Below, piece after piece: positions 48,046-54,900 of a stretch of 64,000 bases of DNA. Numbering within the stretch: position 1 is the stretch's first letter; every line of letters begins with the position of its first letter. Location: positions 1 through 64,000 of the forward strand of contig NZ_JYKA01000014.1 in the NCBI RefSeq assembly GCF_001676875.1, in the 5' to 3' direction. The stretch comes from Chromobacterium subtsugae. Lineage in GTDB: Bacteria > Pseudomonadota > Gammaproteobacteria > Burkholderiales > Chromobacteriaceae. Position numbers and translations under genes: made by a program. The notes beneath the pieces were generated by a model, which saw only the letters and a list, made by a program, of their open reading frames with translations, did not search any database and was not told the DNA's origin.

Positions 48046-49277
48046 CGCGGCGACCTCACATCCTGCCTCATCTGCCAGCGCTGAGTCATGTTCTCAGACG
48101 CCAGTCGCACCGTGCCGCGGCCGAATTGTCGAGTGATGGCGTCCATTGTTCGCATCAGCAGCTCTCGGCGCGGATCTGGCGGCGCCGCAAACAGATCCGA
48201 CTGCACCACGCCTCGCGGGCTGATCTCCATCAGCACGATTCCAGCTTTGTGGTAGAGGTAGCCTTTCTTGTAGATGGCCCGCAGGCCCGCCAGCGCCGCG
48301 CGCGTGATTTCGAGGGTGTCGTCAGACGCCTGGACCAGCGGCACCACGATATAGGGCCGGTACTGCGCCACATCGCTGAATGGGCTGGTGCGAATACCCA
48401 CGCCGACCAGGCGCGCCGCCGAGCCCTGGGCGCGCAGCTTCTCGGCCGCCCGCGCCGCGTGGTGCGAGATGGACGCGATCAGGGTGTTCAGGTCGCGCAC
48501 CTTCTTGGAAAACGACCGGCTGGCAATGATCTGCTGCTTGCTGGGTGTCACGTCTTCCAGCGCCAAGCAGCTGACGCCGTTCAGCTCCTGCACCGTTCGT
48601 TCGACCACCACCGAGAACGCGCGTTTGATGCGCCGCGGGTCGGCCTGTTTCAGGTGGAGCGCACTGTGAATCCCCATCGCCTGCAGCTGCTCGGTCAGCC
48701 GACGCCCGATCCCCCACACATCGCCCACCTCAATCTGCGCCATCATCTGGTCGGCCTCGGCCGGCGTCACGAAGTCCCATTCGAACACGCCGGCCCATTT
48801 CGGTTGCTTCTTTGCGATCCGGTTGGCCAACTTGGCCAAGGTCTTCGACGGTCCCATGCCGACGCATGTGGGGATGCCGACGCGGCGCAGCACCGCCTCG
48901 CGCATCCGGTGGCCATGGCTGTCCAGATCCGGCATGCCTGTCATGTCGAGGAAACACTCGTCGATGCTGTAAACCTCTTGCTCGGCAGCAAACTCCGACA
49001 GCACCCGCATCATGCGCCGGCTCATGTCGCCATACAGGGCGTAGTTGCTGGAAAACACCGCGACATCGTGCTGGCGGCACTGGTCGGCGATCTCAAAGAA
49101 GGGGCCGAACATCTTGATGCCCAGTGCCTTGGCTTCGGCGCTGGCCGCCACCACGCAGCCGTCGTTGTTGCTCAGCACCACTATGGGCTTGCCGATCAGG
49201 TCGGGCCGGAACACGCGCTCGCAACTGGCGTACATGCTGTTGCCGTCCACCAGCGCGAAAAGGGTTGGCGCGCTCAT
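48006..49277 (-). CDS. umuC: Y-family DNA polymerase V subunit UmuC-like (423 aa)
   Basis: [40 protein letters not shown] and [13 protein letters not shown] contain the Asp and Asp-Glu catalytic residues of Y-family polymerases. The helix-hairpin-helix region ([20 protein letters not shown]) and the C-terminal UmuC tail ([20 protein letters not shown]) are present. It copies past DNA lesions with UmuD'. The start overlaps umuD's stop by ATGA, so the two are translated together. Confidence 0.93.
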   Translation of the reverse strand: MSAPTLFALVDGNSMYASCERVFRPDLIGKPIVVLSNNDGCVVAASAEAKALGIKMFGPFFEIADQCRQHDVAVFSSNYALYGDMSRRMMRVLSEFAAEQEVYSIDECFLDMTGMPDLDSHGHRMREAVLRRVGIPTCVGMGPSKTLAKLANRIAKKQPKWAGVFEWDFVTPAEADQMMAQIEVGDVWGIGRRLTEQLQAMGIHSALHLKQADPRRIKRAFSVVVERTVQELNGVSCLALEDVTPSKQQIIASRSFSKKVRDLNTLIASISHHAARAAEKLRAQGSAARLVGVGIRTSPFSDVAQYRPYIVVPLVQASDDTLEITRAALAGLRAIYKKGYLYHKAGIVLMEISPRGVVQSDLFAAPPDPRRELLMRTMDAITRQFGRGTVRLASENMTQRWQMRQDVRSPRYTTRLDELLEVK

Positions 49278-49702
49278 TGCCGGAACTTCTTCACTGCACC
49301 GGTCACTACGCCCCATACCAGCAGCTCTTGGCCGGAATGCAGGGTGATCGGCGCATAGGCGGGGTTCTCCGGCATCAGCGCACAGGAGCCGCCGCGGCTG
49401 TGTAGTCGCTTCACGGTGAATTCGCCATCGATCACGGCCACCACAATGTCGCCATGCGCCGGCGCGAGCCCCTTGTTCACGACGAGCAGATCGCCGTTGT
49501 CGATGCCGGCGCCGATCATGGAGTCACCGCGCACACGGACGATGAACGTCGCCGGAGGGTCGTCCACCAGGTACTCATGCAGGTTGATGTTGTCGTCGAG
49601 GTAGTCGTCGGCCGGCGATGGGAAGCCGGCGCGGACGGGGGCTAAGACCAACGGCAGAGGCTGGCCTCCAGGTATCGGCATCAAGTAGGGGATGGTGGCC
49701 AT
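49274..49702 (-). CDS. umuD: UmuD-like protein with LexA-type self-cleavage domain (142 aa)
   Basis: The Ala25-Gly26 cleavage pair (PVRAGFPSP) is followed by the S24 peptidase domain with Ser61 (GDSMIGAGI) and Lys98 (EFTVKRL). RecA filaments would trigger self-cleavage to UmuD', which joins UmuC to form Pol V. The short N-terminal arm lacks an HTH, which excludes a repressor. A 22-bp palindrome at 49714-49735 immediately upstream is the probable operator. Confidence 0.92.
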   Translation of the reverse strand: MATIPYLMPIPGGQPLPLVLAPVRAGFPSPADDYLDDNINLHEYLVDDPPATFIVRVRGDSMIGAGIDNGDLLVVNKGLAPAHGDIVVAVIDGEFTVKRLHSRGGSCALMPENPAYAPITLHSGQELLVWGVVTGAVKKFRQ

Positions 49703-49713
49703 GGTGGTGAAAT

Positions 49714-49735
49714 TTTGAATTCGTACAAATTCAAA
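49714..49735. promoter_or_regulatory. 22-bp palindrome upstream of umuDC
   Basis: TTTGAATT-cGTACa-AATTCAAA has 8-bp arms and a GTAC centre; only the pair beside the centre is unmatched. It ends 12 nt before the umuD ATG (reading leftward) and does not fit the CTG-N10-CAG LexA box of E. coli. It may be a host LexA box of this lineage or a phage operator. Confidence 0.55.
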
Positions 49736-49769
49736 TTACACCACAGGTGAGGAAATATCAAAACGGATT

Positions 49770-50300
49770 TCAGTATGCTTTCGGCAAGGGTGTCGCCTCC
49801 TGCCACAGTCGCGTCCACTCAACTGCGTATTTGTCGGCTAGCGGCTTGACGTTGCGTAGCAGCAGCACGTTTTCGGCGTTCTTGCTGGCTGCGGCCGCGC
49901 TGTAGTTGAACGACCCCGTTTCCAGGTGCTGGCCATCGATCACCATGAACTTGTGGTGGAAGATGGAGTAATTGCCATTCAGGCGCACCGGCACCCCCTG
50001 ATTCGCCAGGAACTGCGCAGCGCTGTAGCCCTTGCGGTTGCTCTTCTCGTCGGCGACGACTTGCACCTTCACGCCGCGCTTGTGTGCGCTCAGCAGCGAC
50101 TCGGCGATCGGCTTGCTGGTAAATGAGTAGGCGGCGACCAGAATCGACGACTTTGCGCCGTCGATACCCTGCAGGACGAGCGCGAGGCTGCCGCCTTTGG
50201 GCGAGAACCCGACTTCGAAGTCGGCGCCGGCTGGTAGGGGTGCAGCAAAAGAGAACGGCGCTACAAGAGCGCCGGCGAAGAGTAGGGCGGAGAGTTTCAT
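49770..50300 (-). CDS. secreted phospholipase D-family nuclease (Nuc-like, 176 aa)
   Basis: MKLSALLFAGALVAPFSFAA is a signal peptide. The single HKD motif is HHKFMVIDGQHLETGSFNYS with His, Lys and Asp in place; a KSSILVAAYSFTSKPIAESL strand-helix opens the fold. One HKD per chain means it works as a dimer, like the Nuc endonucleases of conjugative plasmids. It would act on DNA in the periplasm. It overlaps the upstream WGR gene by one nt (TGATG). Confidence 0.85.
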   Translation of the reverse strand: MKLSALLFAGALVAPFSFAAPLPAGADFEVGFSPKGGSLALVLQGIDGAKSSILVAAYSFTSKPIAESLLSAHKRGVKVQVVADEKSNRKGYSAAQFLANQGVPVRLNGNYSIFHHKFMVIDGQHLETGSFNYSAAAASKNAENVLLLRNVKPLADKYAVEWTRLWQEATPLPKAY

Positions 50301-50503
50301 CAGTTGGGCCTGTGTAGTTGGTAGCCATGCTGTCGCCGGCGGCGGTCAATGTCCTTGAGCCGCGCCGTGCTGAATGGTTCCGTCGCCATGCCGCCGCGCC
50401 GGCTCCCGCGTCCGCCCCAGGCGCGCACGATCACCGGCCTGTCGAACAGGTCCAGCTGGATGGCGATAGCGTAGTAGCGGTCGGCGGAGAGGTAGAGGCG
50501 CAT
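50300..50503 (-). CDS. WGR-domain protein (67 aa)
   Basis: MRLYLSADRYYAIAIQLDLF then VIVRAWGGRGSRRGGMATEP carries the W-G-G-R-G core of the WGR domain, followed by a basic RLKDIDRRRRQHGYQLH tail. WGR domains in PARP-type and related proteins bind nicked or broken DNA ends. A free-standing copy coupled to a nuclease is notable. AAGGAG 9 nt upstream supports ATG 50503. Confidence 0.75.
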   Translation of the reverse strand: MRLYLSADRYYAIAIQLDLFDRPVIVRAWGGRGSRRGGMATEPFSTARLKDIDRRRRQHGYQLHRPN

Positions 50504-50537
50504 GGCTGATTGCTCCTTGATTTGCAATCAGCATGGC

Positions 50538-50583
50538 AATGATGCGTGAATTACGCAAATTTACAGAGAATGATGCGCGAATT
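50538..50583. repeat. two 15-bp direct repeats upstream of WGR-PLD pair
   Basis: AATGATGCGTGAATT (50538-50552) and AATGATGCGCGAATT (50569-50583) differ at one base and are 31 bp apart, about three helical turns. They sit in the 85-bp gap upstream of the leftward WGR gene and could be operator sites. Confidence 0.45.
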
Positions 50584-50588
50584 GTGTG

Positions 50589-51131
50589 TCAATTGGGCGA
50601 CGGCGCAGCGGCGAGCATGCGCCCCCACACCTCGCGCTTCGCCCATTCCTCATGGATGTTTATTTCTCCAGCGCCAGACCAGTAGGACTTGCGGATCATT
50701 TCCTCGGTCGGTTTGATCGGGACAAGCCTCCATCCATCCGGCACAGCCTGAACCTGTAAGGATTCCTTACCAATTGCCTTTTCATTAGGCAGATTGGCAT
50801 CGGCCTCAAGCCAGTAGGTCTTCGCCCAAAGCTCACTGCCGATGGGATATTCCTCGCCAGCGATGCCGCGCATGATTAAATCGTCAGGGCGGAGCGGAGT
50901 GATTCCTTCTCGCGTGCCGACATGCTTTTCACCCTCCCGCTGCTTGCGCACATGAACAACCACTGGGCGCTTCACGCAGGCGCGCCACTCCAGGCCCAAA
51001 CGGGAAGCGGCTGCGCTTTCCGCAGCGGCAGCGGCCGCCAGCGTGGCCTGGCACAGCCGACGCATGGCCACCCAGTCGCTGTCGGTTAACGACCAGCCCA
51101 TGCTGTCTATGATTGCGTCGATGTCGATCAT
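50589..51131 (-). CDS. hypothetical phage protein (180 aa)
   Basis: MIDIDAIIDSMGWSLTDSDW starts the chosen frame, with GGAG 6 nt upstream. The middle (RPVVVHVRKQREGEKHVGTR) is basic. The end (VPDGWRLVPIKPTEEMIRKS, then WGRMLAAAPSPN) is a composition often seen in prophage proteins of unknown function. The TGAGCA array lies just upstream. Confidence 0.6.
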   Translation of the reverse strand: MIDIDAIIDSMGWSLTDSDWVAMRRLCQATLAAAAAAESAAASRLGLEWRACVKRPVVVHVRKQREGEKHVGTREGITPLRPDDLIMRGIAGEEYPIGSELWAKTYWLEADANLPNEKAIGKESLQVQAVPDGWRLVPIKPTEEMIRKSYWSGAGEINIHEEWAKREVWGRMLAAAPSPN

Positions 51132-51148
51132 TGGTTTCTCCGTTTCGG

Positions 51149-51217
51149 TGAGCAATTGCTCATCTGAGAAAATGGGTAAATGAGCAGATGAGCAAAGGGG
51201 CATGTGAGCATTTACCC
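51149..51217. repeat. TGAGCA repeat array beside parAB-like genes
   Basis: A perfect 14-bp palindrome TGAGCAATTGCTCA (51149-51162) is followed by TGAGCA at 51181, 51189 and 51205. The last three are enclosed by a 9-bp inverted repeat, GGGTAAATG (51175-51183) and CATTTACCC (51209-51217). It lies between the ParB-like gene and its leftward neighbour, a usual place for a partition centromere (parS) or operator. Confidence 0.6.
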
Positions 51218-51457
51218 CTCGTTGTAACGGCGCAGCGGCGGCAGGCCGCGCTCGGCAAGCACGCGGTTGAAGCCTTCCACGCCCAGGTCCTGCAGGCTCG
51301 ACGGCCGTTCCGCCTTGGCGAGGTCGGAAAGCCGGCGGTGGTCGTCGGGGTGGACCTTTACCTTGATGGACACAAAGTCCGGCAGAGGCTTCTCTTCCTT
51401 GGTCGGTGCTTCCGCCTCGCCGCCGTCCAGGAATGCTTTCAGGCTGGTCTTGCTCAT
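51212..51457 (-). CDS. ParB-like / ribbon-helix-helix partner of ParA (81 aa)
   Basis: MSKTSLKAFLDGGEAEAPTK is a flexible N-terminus; FVSIKVKVHPDDHRRLSDLA followed by helices to EGFNRVLAERGLPPL resembles the RHH or small centromere-binding proteins that accompany plasmid ParA. The start overlaps the parA stop by ATGA. It should bind the neighbouring TGAGCA array. Confidence 0.65.
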   Translation of the reverse strand: MSKTSLKAFLDGGEAEAPTKEEKPLPDFVSIKVKVHPDDHRRLSDLAKAERPSSLQDLGVEGFNRVLAERGLPPLRRYNEG

Positions 51458-52071
51458 TGCAGCTTCTCCTTGACCCATTGCCACAGGGCCCGGATCTCGG
51501 CCGCCGCCTTGCCGCGCGGGTCAAACTCCGTCACCGACTGGCCGGTGGCGATGGCGCGTGAAAATGCGATGCGCTCGCCGATCTCCACCGGCGCCACCTC
51601 GCCGAAGTCGGCCAGCGCCTGGCGCGCGTCGGCGACCTCCGGCACCCGAGAAGGGCAGGCGGACAGCACGAACAGCGGCTCCTTGCCCGCGGCGGTGACG
51701 ATCTTCACTGCGTTGCCGACCGCGGCCAGGTCGAATGCTGTCGGCCGAACGGGGATCAGGATGAGGTCGGCGACCCGCGCAATGGCAGCTGAATCGGGAG
51801 AGGAGTGTGGCGGCCCGTCGATGATGGCCAGGCCGAATCCCTTGGCGCTGCCGGCCTTGAGCGCGGCTTGCAGCTGCGAGGGCGGCGTTTGGAGAACGAC
51901 CGGGGATTCGGCAGAGCGGCTGCCGGCCCAGCGCGAGCTGGATGCCTGAGCGTCGTCTCGGTCGAAGATGATTACGGAGGTGGAGTCCTCTTCGGCGGCG
52001 ACGCCAAGGTGGACAGCAAGGGTGGACTTACCCGAGCCGCCTTTTTGCGAGAATGTGGCGATGGTTTTCAT
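51454..52071 (-). CDS. parA: ParA-type partition ATPase (205 aa)
   Basis: MKTIATFSQKGGSGKSTLAV carries the deviant Walker A KGGSGKST of ParA/MinD ATPases; FGLAIIDGPPHSSPDSAAIA is the Walker B/A' region and ADLILIPVRPTAFDLAAVGN the family strand. The small size is that of plasmid type Ib ParA without an HTH. It should segregate a replicating DNA or fix a phage locus. Being next to the attachment site suggests the element may also exist as a low-copy episome. Confidence 0.88.
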   Translation of the reverse strand: MKTIATFSQKGGSGKSTLAVHLGVAAEEDSTSVIIFDRDDAQASSSRWAGSRSAESPVVLQTPPSQLQAALKAGSAKGFGLAIIDGPPHSSPDSAAIARVADLILIPVRPTAFDLAAVGNAVKIVTAAGKEPLFVLSACPSRVPEVADARQALADFGEVAPVEIGERIAFSRAIATGQSVTEFDPRGKAAAEIRALWQWVKEKLQ

Positions 52072-52088
52072 GTTTCCTCTGGGCATGA

Positions 52089-52112
52089 AAAAACCCGCCG
52101 GCGGCGGGTTTG
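52089..52112. terminator. terminator hairpin near right end of prophage
   Basis: AAACCCGCC-ggc-GGCGGGTTT. Read leftward it ends in TTTTTT, so it would stop transcripts coming from the chromosome toward parA; it is less good rightward. Confidence 0.6.
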
Positions 52113-52200
52113 TGGTGGCGGGAAGCTGGGCGGTACAAATCGCCCAAATTTCGCCCAAATTTTGAAAAGTTGCCCTGTAAGCCAATACTGGCTTGTTTGG

Positions 52201-52231
52201 GGTGCGGGTTCGATTCCCGCCGCCTCCACCA
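52201..52231 (+). other. attachment site: 3' end of a tmRNA (ssrA)-like gene
   Basis: GCGGG-TTCGATT-CCCGC is a perfect T-arm, then CGCCTCC, A and an encoded CCA end at 52231, followed by a terminator. The GCCTCCACCA end and TTCGATT loop match what I recall of Neisseria tmRNA, a common phage target; a tRNA with acceptor GGAGGCG would also fit. No matching 5' half is found upstream, so this is the fragment left at the right end after integration, with the intact gene expected at the left end outside the window. Confidence 0.62.
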
Positions 52232-52236
52232 CATTC

Positions 52237-52266
52237 AAAACCCAACCGTTCGCGGTTGGGTTTTTC
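52237..52266 (+). terminator. terminator of the tmRNA/tRNA gene
   Basis: AAACCCAACC-gttcgc-GGTTGGGTTT then TTT: strong, immediately after the CCA end; marks the start of ordinary chromosome. Confidence 0.8.
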
Positions 52267-52409
52267 TATTGTCCGCGTCTATTGCCGCTGTGCCGCGGCA
52301 GGGAAAATTCCTATACACACAAAATGCGAATTGGAATGGATATATTGTGTGTATTCAATTGTTTGGCGATCGACTCGCTGCAGGGCTTTGAAAGCGCTTC
52401 GCGCGGGGC

Positions 52410-52439
52410 AGAAGAAAACCGGGCGCACGCGCCCGGTTG
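52410..52439 (-). terminator. terminator of the protease operon
   Basis: AACCGGGC-gcacgc-GCCCGGTT; read leftward it is followed by TTCTTC. It lies 12 nt past the stop of the 155-aa gene. Confidence 0.65.
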
Positions 52440-52450
52440 GTCGGCATGAC

Positions 52451-52918
52451 TTATTGCGGCAGGTTGTCGTTGCTGGCCAGCTCCAGCTGCGCCTTTTTCA
52501 CCCGCTTGTCGGCGGCCAGCCTTTGCTGCAGGCCCAAGAGTTCGGTCTGGGCCGGCGCTTCGTATACCACCACGCTTTGGGTGCGGAAGCGCACGCTCAG
52601 GCCGTGGTCGCGGGCGACGGCGGCTTCATCCTGGGCAGAGGCCAGTTGCACCAGCACCGTGCCGCTGACGGTGGCGGGCAGCGCCTGCTTGGGCGACTGG
52701 ACCACGTCGCCGCGGTTCAAGGCCGGAGCGCCGCTGGCGCGAAAACTGGCGCCGCTGGCCGATTTGGCCGCTGCCTTGGCTTGGCTTGCTTGCTTGTAAT
52801 AGGTTTTGCCGTTGATGGTGACGGCCTGTCCCGCCGGCTTGGGCAGGAAGGGCAGGTCGGCCGCCAGCGCGCCGCCGGCCAGCGCCAGCAGCGAGAGGGT
52901 CAGGATGGTTTTTTTCAT
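52451..52918 (-). CDS. periplasmic protein, probable dedicated chaperone of the S8 protease (155 aa)
   Basis: MKKTILTLSLLALAGGALAA is a signal peptide. The mature chain ends with a compact domain (GTVLVQLASAQDEAAVARDH, then VRFRTQSVVVYEAPAQTELL). Immediately downstream of a kexin-like protease and coupled to it by ATGA, this matches the layout of Aeromonas ASP and its ORF2 folding partner, also a small secreted protein. Identification by gene order and size rather than close sequence. Confidence 0.6.
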   Translation of the reverse strand: MKKTILTLSLLALAGGALAADLPFLPKPAGQAVTINGKTYYKQASQAKAAAKSASGASFRASGAPALNRGDVVQSPKQALPATVSGTVLVQLASAQDEAAVARDHGLSVRFRTQSVVVYEAPAQTELLGLQQRLAADKRVKKAQLELASNDNLPQ

Positions 52919-54708
52919 GTTGCGCTCCTGTGGCCGAAGAAGCGGATCGACCACGATTTCAGTTTGCCCGCCGCATTGGGCAGGGTGTAAGTGGTGTTCT
53001 TGGCGCCGACGCGGTGGATGAACTGGTAGTCGCCGCCGTTGGTGTCTATCACGCGGATGCGCCATTGGCCCTTGGCCGATTCGCCGTAGAAATGGTTGGA
53101 CAGCAGGCGCTGCTGATTGAGACCGTAGTCTTCCGCCACCAGCGCGGTGCGCGGCGATAGCAGCACCGAGCGGGTGCCGGCCGGCGAAATCAGCTCCACC
53201 GCCAGGTCGCTGGCGCGGCTGTGCTCGGCATCCACCAGGATTTGCACCGCCTCCACCGTGAGATTGTCCGGCTGGGTGTAGACGCTTTCCACGCCTTTTT
53301 CGTCGGCGTCGGGAATGGATGCCTGCGCGCTGATGGTCTGCCAGCGGGTTTTTTCCAGCGGCGGCAGCGGGCGGTTATAGAACAGCGCTTTTTCCACCGC
53401 TTTGTCGACGTTGATCAGGCCGAAGCCGTAAAACTGGTGGAAGGGCAGGCCAGCGGCGTTTTTCTGCCAACCGGGAATCGCCTGGTAGCGGTGGCTGCCG
53501 CCGCCGGCGTCCTGGAAGGCCAGCGCGACGCCGGGGTTGGCCGCATCCACCTGGCGGGCGGTGGTGATCAGGATGTGGCGCACGTCGCGGGCGTTGAGGG
53601 CCGGATTGGCCGACATCACCAGCGCGAAGGCGCCGGAGGTGGCCGGGGCCGCCGACGAGGTGCCGTTCATCACGCCGTTGTAGTCGCAGTTGGGGTCCAG
53701 CGCGTTGCCGCCGTGCAGCGCGTTGTCGCTGCTGCCGGCGATATTCCAGCCGCGCTGGCAACCGGTCAGGTCGGTGGTGATCATGGCTGGCGAGTCGGTG
53801 CCGTATTCGCCGCCGGGCGCGGTCAGCAGCACGTTGGCGCCCACCGACGAGTACGAGGAGCGCACGCCGTCGGCGTTCAGCGCCGATACCACCACGTTCC
53901 AGTAGTTGCTGTTGTCGGTGGTGAGGTTGGCGTCCTGCACCGGCAGGCCTTCATTGCCCTTGTAGCCTATCAGGTAGCCGTTGCCGGCCCGGAAGTAGCT
54001 GTAGGCGTTGCCGGCCGATTTGACGAAGGTCGCGCCGCGGCCCCAGTGGCTGTTGCGGCTGACGTCTTCGTAGGTTTCCTCCTCGGTTTTCAGTTCGATG
54101 TCCTGGTCGGGATTGCCCGGGGTGGAGCGGACGGCGGAGGAGCCGTAGCTCTGGTTGAACACGCGTGAATCGGTGAAGGCCTCCAGTGGCCGTCCGCCCG
54201 GTTGTTTGCCGTGCGACAGCAGCCAGCCGTCCAGCGTTTGCGCCAGCAACCAGTTGAAGCCTTTCAGGCTGGCGGACGGCGCCACGCCGCGTCCGCCTAT
54301 GCCGTTGAATCCCACCGCCGCCGCTATGCCGGCCACCGAGGTGCCATGGGCGTTGTCGGGCGAGTCGGGAGTGGGGTCGTTGCTGCCGTTCACCAGGTTT
54401 TTGGAGCCCGGCACGATGTTGGCGGCCAGGTCCGGGTGGCGGATTTCCAGGCCGTCGTCGATGACGGCGATGGTGGTGCCGACTCCGCGGATGCCGCGCA
54501 AGTGAGTGAAGGCCAGATTGAGATCGACGCCCTTGACGCCGCCGCGTTTGGAAAACGCGTTTTGGCCGGTATTCTGCAAGTGCCATTGTTGCGCGGCTAG
54601 CGGGTCGCCCGGCTGCAACGGAGTGTTGCGCGGTTGTTCGGCGGCGGCATGGCTGGACAGCGATGCGAGCGCCAGCAGAACCGCGCTGCTTGAGATGCGA
54701 TGGTGCAT
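52915..54708 (-). CDS. secreted kexin-like subtilisin protease with P domain (597 aa)
   Basis: Signal peptide MHHRISSSAVLLALASLSSH. The S8 catalytic triad is Asp84 (AVIDDGLEIRHPDL), His121 (NAHGTSVAG) and Ser351 (GVMNGTSSAAP), with the oxyanion Asn234 in KSAGNAYSYF. The C-terminal about 140 residues (ISAQASIPDADEKGVESVYT onward, HSRASDLAVELISPAGTRSV) form a P domain as in kexins and Aeromonas ASP. It is exported and likely a virulence-type extracellular protease. The 5' leader holds a TTCGGC/GCCGAA hairpin. Confidence 0.9.
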   Translation of the reverse strand: MHHRISSSAVLLALASLSSHAAAEQPRNTPLQPGDPLAAQQWHLQNTGQNAFSKRGGVKGVDLNLAFTHLRGIRGVGTTIAVIDDGLEIRHPDLAANIVPGSKNLVNGSNDPTPDSPDNAHGTSVAGIAAAVGFNGIGGRGVAPSASLKGFNWLLAQTLDGWLLSHGKQPGGRPLEAFTDSRVFNQSYGSSAVRSTPGNPDQDIELKTEEETYEDVSRNSHWGRGATFVKSAGNAYSYFRAGNGYLIGYKGNEGLPVQDANLTTDNSNYWNVVVSALNADGVRSSYSSVGANVLLTAPGGEYGTDSPAMITTDLTGCQRGWNIAGSSDNALHGGNALDPNCDYNGVMNGTSSAAPATSGAFALVMSANPALNARDVRHILITTARQVDAANPGVALAFQDAGGGSHRYQAIPGWQKNAAGLPFHQFYGFGLINVDKAVEKALFYNRPLPPLEKTRWQTISAQASIPDADEKGVESVYTQPDNLTVEAVQILVDAEHSRASDLAVELISPAGTRSVLLSPRTALVAEDYGLNQQRLLSNHFYGESAKGQWRIRVIDTNGGDYQFIHRVGAKNTTYTLPNAAGKLKSWSIRFFGHRSAT

Positions 54709-54900
54709 GGTTTTATCCTCTGATTTCCTTTGTTTTGTTCGGCGTAGCCGAATCAAGATATTATTTGCAAATTTTTATTGCGCAAATACCCTTTTGTCAT
54801 AATGTTTGCGCGATGGAGAATTTGCAGGATGGCAGAGGACGCTCGGAGGAGGAGGGCGGGCGGGGAAGGGCGCCGGCTCCATCGCGGAGCCGGCCGGGGG
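54709..54900. promoter_or_regulatory. AT-rich promoter/leader of the protease gene
   Basis: A 6-bp inverted repeat TTCGGC-gta-GCCGAA at 54738-54752 is about 30 nt before the protease ATG in its mRNA, followed upstream by an AT-rich tract containing ATTTGCAAAT. No gene seen. The right part is GC-rich and ends at the stop of the PilZ-like gene. Confidence 0.4.

Noticed and set aside
53221-54168. A 315-codon plus-strand frame opposite the S8 protease
   Set aside because: The protease catalytic triad is intact on the minus strand; the plus frame is Val/Gly/His-rich without motifs.
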